From Pirellulaceae bacterium (lineage in GTDB: Bacteria > Planctomycetota > Planctomycetia > Pirellulales > Pirellulaceae): DNA of 64,000 nt. The position numbers were made by a program, and so were the translations under genes. Positions 44,528 to 53,744 of this stretch are shown in pieces (position 1 is the first letter of the stretch; each line of letters begins with the position of its first letter). The notes below the pieces were generated by a model. That model saw only the letters and a program-made list of their open reading frames with translations, ran no database searches and was not told the origin of the DNA. Location: positions 24,416 through 88,415 of the forward strand of contig JAHBXS010000006.1 in the NCBI GenBank assembly GCA_019636375.1. Reading direction: 5' to 3'.

Positions 44528-45865
44528 TTAATTTGAAGGAGTCGTTGCCGAAAACGTTGGCAATTGAGGTTTGGCGGTCGTGGTTCGAGTGATCACCACG
44601 GCGTCATTGTTGCGCAAACGTTCGTTCCCTTGGACGACAACCTGGTCGCCAGCCTTCAAATCGGCAGAAACTTCCACCCAACTTCCAATTCGACTTCCTA
44701 ACTTTACTGGAACGGAAACAACGCTCGTCCCTTTCTCACCCGCAACGATTTTGAAGACCACCGGCTCTGGCCCTCCCAGCACAATCGCATCAGTTGAAAT
44801 CACCATTACATCGCGAGGAACGCCAACAATCATGGTTGCCTTGCCTAACATTCCTGGCTTCAGGATCGGTTGGTTGCCTACACGTGGATTACTAATACGG
44901 GCAATCACCGAAATCATACGTGTGCGCGTATCGACTTGAGGGATAATCCCAGTCAACCGTCCGAGCAACGACTCGCGAAACCCTTCGACCTCCACCTCGA
45001 TTTGCCCAGCCAACGAATCGTCATTGAGCGTCTCTTGCAAATCGCCAATAAACTCTTGGGGGACAGAAAAAGCGAATTCGACAGAACTCAATTCAACAAC
45101 TTCCACCACCGGCTGGCCCCGCGTCAACCATGCCCCAACTTCGGTAGCTTTGTTCACGACGTAGCCGTCGAAGAAGGCGCGAATTTGATGTTTCTGAAAT
45201 TGGTCCTCCAGGCGAACAATTTCTTGTTGCGCTGCGGCAACCCGAGACTGTGCCTGCATGAGTTTCAATTCTCGAGTTCCCCGCAAACCTTTTAGGGTCC
45301 CCTCCGCCTGGATTTGCATCTGCATATCAGTCATGAATTGGCTGCGAGCCTGCTCCAGTTCTGCTGGCGAAATCGCCGTTGCCGAAATTTTTTCCAAGCG
45401 GTTGAACTCATTCTGAGAAAACTTCAATCGCGCGTTCATTTCGGCGACGCGAGCTTCGGCGAGTTCGATTTCTAACGGCAATGTCACCGTCAACTCCTCA
45501 ACCGCTTGCTCGGCCAATTGTAACTGAATCTTAGCTGCATCAATCTCAATTTTCAGTGCATCCGTTTCGACCTCGACGAGAACTTGACCGGGCTCCCGAA
45601 CGTCAGCTTCCGATTGGCGGGGGCCTGTCACAAACGTCCCACGGTCGACATGGACCGCCCTGACTCGCCCTTCAACCGCCGAACCGATTACTGTTTGGCG
45701 TAACGGCTGCACACTACCGACGAAGGTCTGCCGATTGGCGTAAGGAGTCACAAACACTTCCCCGGCCACAACCAGTTTCGTGGTGCTTGGTTGAGCCATA
45801 CACCAACCGGAGGTCAACATCATTACCCCCAACGCCAGACTCATTTCAACAATTCGTTTGATCAT
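44528..45865 (-). CDS. RND efflux periplasmic adaptor (HlyD/MFP family)
   Basis: A 445-residue membrane-fusion protein with a signal peptide (MIKRIVEMSLALGVMMLTSG). The lipoyl and barrel strands include FVGSVQPLRQTVIGSAVEGRV and VDRGTFV (in part), a coiled-coil hairpin of about 100 residues (IELAEARVAEMNARLKFSQN), and the beta-barrel (RTRMISVIARISNP, LKPGMLGKATMIVGVP). It links the RND pump to an outer-membrane channel. No TolC-like gene is in the window. The ATG at 45865 was chosen for the signal peptide. Confidence 0.92.
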   Translation of the reverse strand: MIKRIVEMSLALGVMMLTSGWCMAQPSTTKLVVAGEVFVTPYANRQTFVGSVQPLRQTVIGSAVEGRVRAVHVDRGTFVTGPRQSEADVREPGQVLVEVETDALKIEIDAAKIQLQLAEQAVEELTVTLPLEIELAEARVAEMNARLKFSQNEFNRLEKISATAISPAELEQARSQFMTDMQMQIQAEGTLKGLRGTRELKLMQAQSRVAAAQQEIVRLEDQFQKHQIRAFFDGYVVNKATEVGAWLTRGQPVVEVVELSSVEFAFSVPQEFIGDLQETLNDDSLAGQIEVEVEGFRESLLGRLTGIIPQVDTRTRMISVIARISNPRVGNQPILKPGMLGKATMIVGVPRDVMVISTDAIVLGGPEPVVFKIVAGEKGTSVVSVPVKLGSRIGSWVEVSADLKAGDQVVVQGNERLRNNDAVVITRTTTAKPQLPTFSATTPSN

Positions 45866-46117
45866 TCTTGTTCTCAAAAAAAAGCGGCGGCCATTCTGAC
45901 CCAGGTTGCAACAGAGGCTGATGCCTATTTTCAAACATTCCGCGCAAAATGCTTCAGTTCTATTGTATTTCATCCCACAGAATTCGTGGCCTCATTTTAT
46001 CCGCAAAACCACCCCTTTTGAAACGGTAATGGGGGAAATACGGCTCAAAATCGGCGGTTTCGCATCAATAATTGCCGTTGATTCCAGACCGGGAAACTTG
46101 ATACAGTCCCCACCACT
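45866..46117. other. Divergent intergenic region
   Basis: It should hold the promoters of the RND operon and the histidine-kinase operon. No clear hexamers or sigma54 sites were identified by eye. Confidence 0.4.
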
Positions 46118-47755
46118 TTGAACCCCCGGTTTTTCAGCTCTCATGACCAATTTGACACTGTGATTGCACATCGCCGAATTCGAACCCAACTTTTCATCGC
46201 GCTCGCGTTGTTGCTGGTGTTCGTCGGCACGTTGACATGGACATCATACCAGGGCGCCGCCAAGTTCCGTCACCTTACCAAAAACCTTCATGCGCGTTCG
46301 AGTGAACTGCCGCTCGTGGCAAAACTCTCGACTGAAATCAACGCCCAGCGAGCACTTCTCTCCCAATGTTGCCTACCTGCGACTGGTTCGCCGAATGAAG
46401 CTTGGCTAAATCGCGATCTATTTCGAAAAAATTTGTCTGGAATCGAGATCGCTCTCGACAACTACGTCGACCAATTGGAAAGTGGCCACGTCTCGGACCC
46501 GCTCATTGCCGACATCTCTGAAGAACGGGAACTTGTCAACTTGTTTCGCGTCTCGCTCGGAAAAATCAAACTTCTGTCAAGCGAACAAGACTGGTACTTT
46601 GGAAGGTACTTCTCTCCCCTGGAGATGGAGCTGGAAACCCTGCAAAAACTCACCAGCCACTTGCCATCGATTCTCAAAAAAAGGATGGATAATTTCGCTG
46701 ATGATGCCCGTAGCGAGTACCATGCCGCTCTTAACCTATCGGCAGTGGTCGGGCTCAGTGGATTTGCCTTGCTAGGATTTCTCGCTTGGTCGTTTCACCG
46801 AACGTTGTTTCACCCACTCGGAGCCCTTCTCAAAGGGACTCGCGAGGTCGCCTCCGGAAACTTCGATTATCGAGTGCAGATCAAAGCCGCCGGAGAGGTA
46901 GCCGAACTGATCGATGCCTTCAACGGCATGACCGACCGCGTTCAAGAAATCAACCGCGACCTCAACAACCAAGTCCAACAGCGGACAAAACAAGTCGTTC
47001 GCAGCGAACAAATGGCCAGCGTCGGTTTCCTCGCCGCCGGTGTGGCTCACGAAATCAACAACCCCCTCGCGTCGATCGCGTGGAGTGCCGAGTCATTGGA
47101 AACCCGCATCCCAGAAATCCTCGAACCGTCTCGCGAGAAAACCGACGAAGAACGCCAAGCCGAAATCGCGTCGGTCAAAAAATACTTGCGGCGAATCCAA
47201 GACGAAGCGTTTCGCTGCAAAGGGATCACCCATAGCCTGCTCGATTTCTCTCGACTAGGTGACGCTCAAAAAATCACGTTGCCGCTCGCTGAAATCGTCG
47301 ATTCCGTCATCGAAATGGTTAAACCCCTCGGACGCTACCGACATCGCAAAATCCACTTCACCGGCGATCGCCAATTACGGGTCTCGATCAACCCCCAAGA
47401 AATCAAACAAGTTGTCCTGAACCTGATCACCAACTCCTTGGATGCCGTCGATGATGGCGGTGAGGTCTGGGTGGAACTAAGTCTTCAAAACCAACAAGCG
47501 ATCTTACGGGTTCGCGACAACGGTTGCGGAATGACCGAAGAAGTTCGCCAACATCTCTTCGAGCCTTTTTTCACGCGCCGCCGCGATGGCCAAGGAACAG
47601 GCTTGGGACTTTCAATCAGCTATCGAATCATTGAAGAACATGGCGGTCAAATCGAGGCTCTTAGCGAGGGCCCCGGAACCGGCAGTACCTTTATCGTTAA
47701 TTTTCCATTAAAAACTCATGAATCCAACGAATCAATCGCGCGGGCGGCAGCCTAA
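46118..47755 (+). CDS. Sensor histidine kinase
   Basis: A membrane histidine kinase. Residues 22-45 and 207-228 are membrane helices around a periplasmic helical sensor. HAMP follows (VASGNFDYRVQIKAAGEVAEL). The phosphoacceptor is His311 in GVAHEINNPLASIAWSAE. The ATPase part has N box NLITNSLDAVDDGG, G1 DNGCGM and G2 GQGTGLGLSIS. The frame opens with TTG at 46118; a GTG at 46160 is another possible start. It overlaps the response-regulator gene by 38 bases, so the two are coupled. The signal is unknown. Confidence 0.92.
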   Translation: MNPRFFSSHDQFDTVIAHRRIRTQLFIALALLLVFVGTLTWTSYQGAAKFRHLTKNLHARSSELPLVAKLSTEINAQRALLSQCCLPATGSPNEAWLNRDLFRKNLSGIEIALDNYVDQLESGHVSDPLIADISEERELVNLFRVSLGKIKLLSSEQDWYFGRYFSPLEMELETLQKLTSHLPSILKKRMDNFADDARSEYHAALNLSAVVGLSGFALLGFLAWSFHRTLFHPLGALLKGTREVASGNFDYRVQIKAAGEVAELIDAFNGMTDRVQEINRDLNNQVQQRTKQVVRSEQMASVGFLAAGVAHEINNPLASIAWSAESLETRIPEILEPSREKTDEERQAEIASVKKYLRRIQDEAFRCKGITHSLLDFSRLGDAQKITLPLAEIVDSVIEMVKPLGRYRHRKIHFTGDRQLRVSINPQEIKQVVLNLITNSLDAVDDGGEVWVELSLQNQQAILRVRDNGCGMTEEVRQHLFEPFFTRRRDGQGTGLGLSISYRIIEEHGGQIEALSEGPGTGSTFIVNFPLKTHESNESIARAAA

Positions 47756-49115
47756 ACCACTCAAGGTCCTGTTTGCCGACGACGAAGCTCAACTTCAAGA
47801 CCTCATCGCAGACGAACTGCCGCGAATGGGTTGCGTGGTTACCGTCTGCCCAGACGGCGCGACCGCTGTCGCTGCCATCGAGAAAAACACTTACGATTGC
47901 ATCATCGTCGACTTGGATATGCCGGGACTGAATGGGATTCAAGTCATTGAGCGTGCCAAACAAATCTCCCCGCATACCGAAGCGATCGTGCTGACGGGGA
48001 AAAGCTCGAAGGACTCGGCCATCGCGGCCCTCCGTCTGGGAGCCTTCGATTACTTGCAAAAACCCTGTACCTTGATCGAACTGCAAACCCGCCTCCAACG
48101 GGTCACCGAAAAACGAGACATGCAACAGCGACTCTTGGCCCTCGAACGCCGCGTGCAACGCGCCGAAGGCCCCCGCACCATGATTGGCGATCACCCACTC
48201 ATCGAACAAGTCCGCAATCTCATTGGCAAGGTCGCTCCAACAGAATCCACGGTGCTTGTCACGGGCGAAACGGGGACCGGCAAGGAACTTGTGGCTCGTG
48301 CGATCCACGATCAGAGCCTTCGCGCAGACAAACCCTTTCTGGCCATCAACTGCGGTGCTCTTCCGGAGAACTTGATCGAAAGTGAACTGTTCGGCCATCG
48401 CAAAGGGGCCTTTACTGGTGCCGACGAAAACCGCGCTGGACTGTTCGAAGTTGCCGATGGCGGGACTCTGTTTCTTGACGAAATCGGCGAACTCCCACTC
48501 GCCGTACAATCTCGACTCCTGCGTGTCCTGGAGACCGGCGAAGTCCGCCGCGTGGGTGACAACCATCCGTTTAAGGTCGATGTGCGGATCGTTTGCGCGA
48601 CTCATCGCAACCTTTCACAAATGGTCCCTCGCGATAAATTCCGCGAGGACCTGATGTATCGGATCAACACCTTTCAAATTCATTTGCCGCCGCTCAGGGA
48701 CCGCCACACGGACATTCCGCTGCTGGCCGAAAACCTCTTGGCTCGAGTCCGTTCCCGCCCACTTCCAGATGCGCAAGAAAAATTCACTGAGGCTGCAATC
48801 AATGTACTCCTCGACTACCCGTGGCCTGGCAACATTCGAGAACTGGCGAACGTGATTGAGCACGCCGCCATTCTTTGCGAGACGCTGCCTATTGACTTCC
48901 AGCACCTCCCGGCCAACGTCGCAGACCCCAGAGGCCAACCCACTTCAGTCACTTCTTCGAGACCGATGACTCTTCGAGAAATGGAGAACATCGCCATTTG
49001 GGAAGCTCTTGATCGCCATAACGGCAACAAAGCCGCCGCTGCCGAAGAACTCGGCGTTAGCATCAAAACCCTCTACAACAAAATCAACCAAGAGTCCCTA
49101 CGAAAAGCGGCATAG
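47718..49115 (+). CDS. NtrC-family sigma54-dependent response regulator
   Basis: A 465-residue activator with a receiver domain (Asp65 in IIVDLDMPG, acidic pair at 21-22), an AAA+ domain with Walker A GETGTGKE (183-190), the sigma54-contact motif GAFTGA (230-235), Walker B GTLFLDEIGEL, and a Fis-type helix-turn-helix (NGNKAAAAEELGVSIKTLYN). It should activate sigma54 promoters when phosphorylated by the upstream kinase. The target genes are not evident; the divergent RND operon is one candidate. Confidence 0.95.
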   Translation: MNPTNQSRGRQPKPLKVLFADDEAQLQDLIADELPRMGCVVTVCPDGATAVAAIEKNTYDCIIVDLDMPGLNGIQVIERAKQISPHTEAIVLTGKSSKDSAIAALRLGAFDYLQKPCTLIELQTRLQRVTEKRDMQQRLLALERRVQRAEGPRTMIGDHPLIEQVRNLIGKVAPTESTVLVTGETGTGKELVARAIHDQSLRADKPFLAINCGALPENLIESELFGHRKGAFTGADENRAGLFEVADGGTLFLDEIGELPLAVQSRLLRVLETGEVRRVGDNHPFKVDVRIVCATHRNLSQMVPRDKFREDLMYRINTFQIHLPPLRDRHTDIPLLAENLLARVRSRPLPDAQEKFTEAAINVLLDYPWPGNIRELANVIEHAAILCETLPIDFQHLPANVADPRGQPTSVTSSRPMTLREMENIAIWEALDRHNGNKAAAAEELGVSIKTLYNKINQESLRKAA

Positions 49116-49165
49116 CCGTCGTCACCCGAGCTCGTGAACGGTGACCCGCAATCGCCGCAGGAGCG

Positions 49166-49306
49166 TCAATCCTCCAGACGACTCCAATCCGCAAATTTGT
49201 CGTTCTTCTCAGCCAACTCGTTGAGCAAATCTTCCAGTCCAGCGAACCGACTGCGCAAGATTTGAAATTCGCACGTCATTTCCTCGACGTCAGTGCGAAC
49301 CATCAT
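49166..49306 (-). CDS. Possible 46-residue helical protein
   Basis: A short frame starts with two ATGs (49306 and 49303) and ends with TGA at 49166. AGGA lies 3 or 6 bases upstream. The product is charged and helical with heptad-like spacing (ILRSRFAGLEDLLNELAEKN). It lies between the NtrC-type gene and the YceI gene, overlapping neither. It may be a small coiled-coil protein or chance. Confidence 0.35.
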   Translation of the reverse strand: MMVRTDVEEMTCEFQILRSRFAGLEDLLNELAEKNDKFADWSRLED

Positions 49307-49357
49307 GATTCCTGGGCAGGCCAACAACTCGCTTCGCACGGAAGCCGCACAGCCCGT

Positions 49358-50092
49358 TCAAAACATTTCGGGCAACGACAACCGCACATGCACATAACCC
49401 GGCAAACTCGTCGTACTCTGTGACGATTGTTTGCCGCGTCGGCGCGAGGGAGCACTCTCACGCGGCTTCGTAGGTGTTCCCACGTTTACACGAATCGAAA
49501 CTACGGGTTCCACGCCATTCGTCATCTTCGTCATGCCGAAGTGGGTACGATCGAGGTTGAACTTTCCGCTCAAGGTCACTCCCTCTGCGGTAACATTCGG
49601 TGAAGCCGAGAAGGAAATTTCTTTCGTCTCTCCGTGCATGGTAAGGTTGCCAGCGACAACCACTGTTCCCACTTCTTCTCCAGCTTTCACGGACGTACTT
49701 TGAAAACTCGCCGTTGGAAATTTTTCTGCCTCGAAGAAGTCGGCGTTCATCAAATGCGAAGTCAAATCGTCGAACTCTGTCCAAATTGAGCCGATTTGAA
49801 ATTCAACCTTAATTTCTTCGATAGCGGTTCCATTGGCATTTAGTTTGAGGTGTCCTGAAAACTCGCGAAAACCGCCCAACCGAGGCATGGGATCATCCCC
49901 CACATGCGCACCGACAAACTCGACCGCAGTGTTCTCAGCCGAAATCTTCGCCACCCCATCCTCGACCTTCACGGGGGACAGTTTAACAGCCGTTTCCTCA
50001 TCAGACTTTGTATCCTGAGCCGCACTCCATTGAGCGACCAACAACAATCCGATCATCAAAACCTTGGCAACACAAAAATTCGAGTAAAACAT
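49358..50092 (-). CDS. YceI-family secreted protein
   Basis: A 244-residue exported protein with a signal peptide (KVLMIGLLLVAQWSAAQ). The YceI domain is a lipocalin-like barrel that binds isoprenoid-type lipids. Typical strings are NTAVEFVGAHVGD, FREFSGHLKL, LTSHLMNADFFEAEKFPTASFQS (in part), GNLTMHGETKEISF and KFNLDRTHFGM. A basic Ser/Thr-rich tail (SAPSRRRGKQSSQST) ends the protein and is unusual for the family. The ATG is at 50092. Confidence 0.85.
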   Translation of the reverse strand: MFYSNFCVAKVLMIGLLLVAQWSAAQDTKSDEETAVKLSPVKVEDGVAKISAENTAVEFVGAHVGDDPMPRLGGFREFSGHLKLNANGTAIEEIKVEFQIGSIWTEFDDLTSHLMNADFFEAEKFPTASFQSTSVKAGEEVGTVVVAGNLTMHGETKEISFSASPNVTAEGVTLSGKFNLDRTHFGMTKMTNGVEPVVSIRVNVGTPTKPRESAPSRRRGKQSSQSTTSLPGYVHVRLSLPEMF

Positions 50093-50761
50093 TTTAGTTC
50101 TCTTTGAAAATCTCTATGAAAAAATCGACAACAACTCAGCCATTAACCATTCTTTGGAAAACCGTAAACAACAGCTCGCCAGAAACCCCCGCGAACTCTT
50201 CCTTAAGACCACTTGGCCGTTCCAAGCTATTGTAGCCGAATTCAGGGAACCCCTGTTCGTAGGCAAATTCGATTCTATCGAGCCATCAATAAGCCACGTC
50301 CGAAACAGAAATTTGCGAAAACTGTGCGATTCAAAACGGAATAAGCCTATTCTGCACGTTTAGAACTGAAACTACGACCAATTACTTCGACGATTCCAAT
50401 CTCATTCCGAACCATTTTGCCCGATTCATCATTTTTGAATGGCGGGATTCAAGTGTTGCGAGTTATGGTCGCCAATGCTTCAACAACCCAACTCCTTGAC
50501 TTAAGTAATTCTTCTGGTAGACTTTTTAATCCAACGGAGAAAAATCTCTTTTTCTTGACGCGTTTCGACTGCTCTAGCTATCGATTTAGCGTTGAAATTG
50601 CTCTAGAGCACAGTTGCCGGTTAGCCTGAATTGATGCGTTTATGGCGTACGATTGCAACTGAAAAAATGGAGCTTTTTGTTCCGATTGAAACTGAAATGG
50701 GAACAAAACCTTTCTTTATTCACAACCGGGATTGAGGAAGCTTCAGGAAGTAGTTTGAGCG
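50093..50761. other. Gene-poor AT-rich left flank of the three-gene cassette
   Basis: About 670 bases contain only weak short ORFs. A possible promoter is TTGACT near 50494 with TAGACT 16 bases later, but it is 250 bases before the cassette. Base composition is visibly more AT-rich than the preceding 10 kb. Confidence 0.5.
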
Positions 50762-52114
50762 ATGTCGTTTATTACTTGGACAGAACCGAGTGTGGTAGCA
50801 TTTGCTGGGGATGCCGATCCAGTTGCTAAAGTGATTGAGCGTGCCCGTGAATTAGTACTTTTTGCCGCTGAAAACGGCTGGTCTGGTCCTCCGTTTGACC
50901 CTTTCGAACTTGCCGAAATCTTGGGATATCGTGTCATCCCTTCTCAAGACGTACAAGATGCTCTAATTTTGGCTGACGGCGGAAAGGCTAAAATCGAATT
51001 CAACCCGAACCGATCAACAAACAGAATCCGCTTTTCCATAGCACACGAAATAGGACATGCGATATTTCCAGATTGGAAAAGGCAGGTTCGGTATCGACTA
51101 GGCAAGGGTGAACGTCGGCACGACGAGTGGCAACTAGAAATGTTGTGCAATATAGCTGCCGGTGAAATTTTGATGCCCGCGGGTTCGCTTCCGGTCAAAT
51201 CGAATCGGAGACTGGGCATTGATGACCTACGAAATTTTCGCGACACGTATGAAGTGTCCATGGAAAGCGTGATGCTCCGCGTAATCCGATTAGAACGAAG
51301 AAATACTGCGGTATTCGTCGCTTCTTACGCAGGCGATCAGGGATACGTCATGGACTATGCGATTGAATCCAATAATGCCGGATTTGGGCTCAAAAGTGGA
51401 TTTCGATTTCCGCCGAAAACGCTTTTGTCGGAATGTAGTGCATTAGGTTTCACGTCGAAAGGAACCGAAAAATGGATAAACGATCAACTACTGCACATTG
51501 AGTGTATCGCAATACCGTCACTTCCAGGTCAAAGTCGTCCTCGTGTTGCCGGAATCGCATATAGAATTGGCGATAGGGATGCGAACCAGAAGTTGAGATT
51601 TGTAGTTGGTGATGCCACAAAACCACATGGCACTGGACAAAAAATAATCGCTCACATAGTGAATGACAAAGCAATGACATGGGGTGGTCGAGGTTTTGCA
51701 AGTGCAGTGCGCCGCTATTTCCCAGAGGCTCAATCTGATTTCTCAAGTTGGGCAAAGGAAAATCGAGAAAACCAAAAACTGGGCAACTCCCGCGTTGTTC
51801 GTGTAGATGACGACTTAAGCGTATTCAGCATGATTGCCCAACAAGGTTATGGCTCATCGATAAAACCTAGAATTCGGTACGGTGCGCTAGTCAATTGCCT
51901 CCAAGAACTCAAAGAATTTGCAATAAAATGGCAAGCGAGTGTTCACATGCCACGAATAGGATGTGGCGAGGCCAAGGGGAACTGGGCGATCGTTCAAGAA
52001 TTGATTCTTGAGCACTTATGCAACAAAGGAGTCGATGTAACTATTTATGACCTACCTGCGCAAAGAGTCACCAAAAAGGCTGATGAGCAACTATCCTTGT
52101 TTTCGACTTTTTGA
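50762..52114 (+). CDS. ImmA/IrrE-type metallopeptidase fused to a macro domain
   Basis: A 450-residue fusion. Residues 20-180 form an ImmA/IrrE (DUF955) metallopeptidase with the zinc motif HEIGH (95-99) in FSIAHEIGHAIFPDW and a following Glu-containing helix (LCNIAAGEILMP). Residues 278-433 form a macro domain: VVGDATKP, IIAHIVNDKAMTWGGRGFA, FSMIAQQGYGSS, VHMPRIGCGEAKGNW. Macro domains bind or remove ADP-ribose, and ImmA-type proteases usually cut repressors in stress or phage responses. Gene 2 begins 2 bases after its stop. Functions of both domains are by family; their combination here is inferred to be a sensor-plus-antidote protein. Confidence 0.82.
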   Translation: MSFITWTEPSVVAFAGDADPVAKVIERARELVLFAAENGWSGPPFDPFELAEILGYRVIPSQDVQDALILADGGKAKIEFNPNRSTNRIRFSIAHEIGHAIFPDWKRQVRYRLGKGERRHDEWQLEMLCNIAAGEILMPAGSLPVKSNRRLGIDDLRNFRDTYEVSMESVMLRVIRLERRNTAVFVASYAGDQGYVMDYAIESNNAGFGLKSGFRFPPKTLLSECSALGFTSKGTEKWINDQLLHIECIAIPSLPGQSRPRVAGIAYRIGDRDANQKLRFVVGDATKPHGTGQKIIAHIVNDKAMTWGGRGFASAVRRYFPEAQSDFSSWAKENRENQKLGNSRVVRVDDDLSVFSMIAQQGYGSSIKPRIRYGALVNCLQELKEFAIKWQASVHMPRIGCGEAKGNWAIVQELILEHLCNKGVDVTIYDLPAQRVTKKADEQLSLFSTF

Positions 52115-52116
52115 AA

Positions 52117-53727
52117 ATGGCCAGAAAAATCGTCCTCCTGTCAGGTCCTGTCGCATCGGGCAAAAGTAGCCTGGCAGCCTCTTTGGTAGATGAGTTTGAT
52201 GCGGTGCTCGTAAAGACGTGGCAATTATTGACTCATATAGACCCGAAGGTTGCACGAGATCGTGAATCACTACAAGAGTTAGGTGAAAAACTAGATCGAG
52301 AAACTAATGGAGAGTGGATAGCTCAAGCCCTGGGAAAGAAGGCTCTAGAGGAGAAAAACGACGCAATCTTAGTAGTCGATTCGGTAAGAATTCAAGAGCA
52401 AATCGACCATGTTCGCCGAGGATTCGGCCAAATCGTCTTTCATGTCCACCTTGATGCAGATTATGCCGATTTAGTGACCCGATATTCGAAACGAAATCGA
52501 AAAGATATTGTGGAACTCAAGTCGTACGATGATGTTCTAAAAAACAATACAGAGAAGCAAGTTCCTTCGCTTAAAAAAAATGCAGATATTGCGATAAACA
52601 CGTCGCGTTGTGATCGTGGGGATGTCTTAGTCCGTGCTGCAAGCCATTTGGGTCTATTTGGCCGTGAACGACATCGAGTTGTAGATGTTGTAGTTGGCGG
52701 GCAATACGGAAGTGAAGGTAAAGGACAACTAGCAGCTTATCTTTCGCCCGAATATCATTTGCTTGTACGAGTTGGCGGGCCGAATGCGGGGCACAAGGTA
52801 TTTAAGACAGACAATCCGGACACGTTTCATATTCTGCCATCAGGAAGTAGGGTGTCTAACGCTAACCTATTAATTGGTCCTGGAGCAGTCATTGACGTTC
52901 CAACGATACTACGTGAAATTTCAGAATTGCGTGTACAACCGGAACGGTTGTCAATCGACCCACAAGTTATGATCATAAATGAAAGAGATCGTGAGCAGGA
53001 ACAAAAACTCATTAAAGAAATTGGGTCAACTGGGCAAGGCGTCGGTTTTGCGACGGCTCGGAGGATAGTCGAGCGAAATTCAGATACAATCTTAGCAAGG
53101 GATGTAACCGAAATTGCGCCGTTTATTAGGCCAACTTGGAAAATTTTAGACGAATATACTCGCTCTTCAAATTCAAAAATCTTGCTGGAAGGAACGCAAG
53201 GGACCGGCTTAAGCTTGTACCACGGTTCTTACCCTCACGTAACGTCCCGGGACACGACGGTGACGGGATGCTTGGCCGAAGCGGGAATAGCGCCAGGTTT
53301 TCTTAGGAGAACAATCATGGTAACCAGAACATTTCCTATTCGCGTGGAGAGCCCTAAAGGTCCGAGAAAAACAAGCGGACCAATGAAACATGAAATTTCG
53401 ATTGAACAAGTTGCGAATCGATCTCAACTATCAGAACTAGAATTGAAAAAAATCGAAACGACTTCAACGACGAGAAAGAAACGGAGAATTGCGGAATTTG
53501 ATTGGGAACTCTTTCGGAAATCCATCTTGCTTAACACGCCAACTGACATTGCATTGACGTTCGTGGACTATCTCAATGGCAATAATCGAGAAGCCAGAAG
53601 GTTTGAGGAATTGTGCTCGGAATCGCAACGATTCATCGGTGAGGTTGAACGCGTTGCTAATGCTCCTGTGTCGTTAATCTCAACCCGGTTCCACCACCGA
53701 AGTATTATCGACCGACGCCATTGGTAA
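52117..53727 (+). CDS. P-loop kinase fused to a PurZ-like adenylosuccinate synthetase
   Basis: A 536-residue fusion. Residues 1-180 are a nucleotide-kinase-like P-loop domain with Walker A GPVASGKSS (10-18) and ILVVDSVR. Residues 187-536 match adenylosuccinate synthetase: GGQYGSEGKGQ (194-204), GGPNAGHKV with the conserved His226, FHILPSGS, STGQGVGF, LEGTQGTGLSLYHGSYPHVT (357-376). In PurA the GDEGKG Asp is the catalytic base; here it is Ser199, the change I recall for phage PurZ, which makes 2-aminoadenylosuccinate from (d)GMP. The guanine-binding TKxD of PurA is TFVD here. A true PurA for this organism must lie elsewhere. The ATG at 52117 was chosen over a TTG 6 bases earlier. Confidence 0.8.
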   Translation: MARKIVLLSGPVASGKSSLAASLVDEFDAVLVKTWQLLTHIDPKVARDRESLQELGEKLDRETNGEWIAQALGKKALEEKNDAILVVDSVRIQEQIDHVRRGFGQIVFHVHLDADYADLVTRYSKRNRKDIVELKSYDDVLKNNTEKQVPSLKKNADIAINTSRCDRGDVLVRAASHLGLFGRERHRVVDVVVGGQYGSEGKGQLAAYLSPEYHLLVRVGGPNAGHKVFKTDNPDTFHILPSGSRVSNANLLIGPGAVIDVPTILREISELRVQPERLSIDPQVMIINERDREQEQKLIKEIGSTGQGVGFATARRIVERNSDTILARDVTEIAPFIRPTWKILDEYTRSSNSKILLEGTQGTGLSLYHGSYPHVTSRDTTVTGCLAEAGIAPGFLRRTIMVTRTFPIRVESPKGPRKTSGPMKHEISIEQVANRSQLSELELKKIETTSTTRKKRRIAEFDWELFRKSILLNTPTDIALTFVDYLNGNNREARRFEELCSESQRFIGEVERVANAPVSLISTRFHHRSIIDRRHW

Positions 53728-53744
53728 AAGGAAAAGGAGTGAAT

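Noticed and set aside
47697..48605. 302-codon minus-strand ORF
   Set aside because: It is a shadow of the NtrC-family regulator, whose motifs are all in the plus frame.
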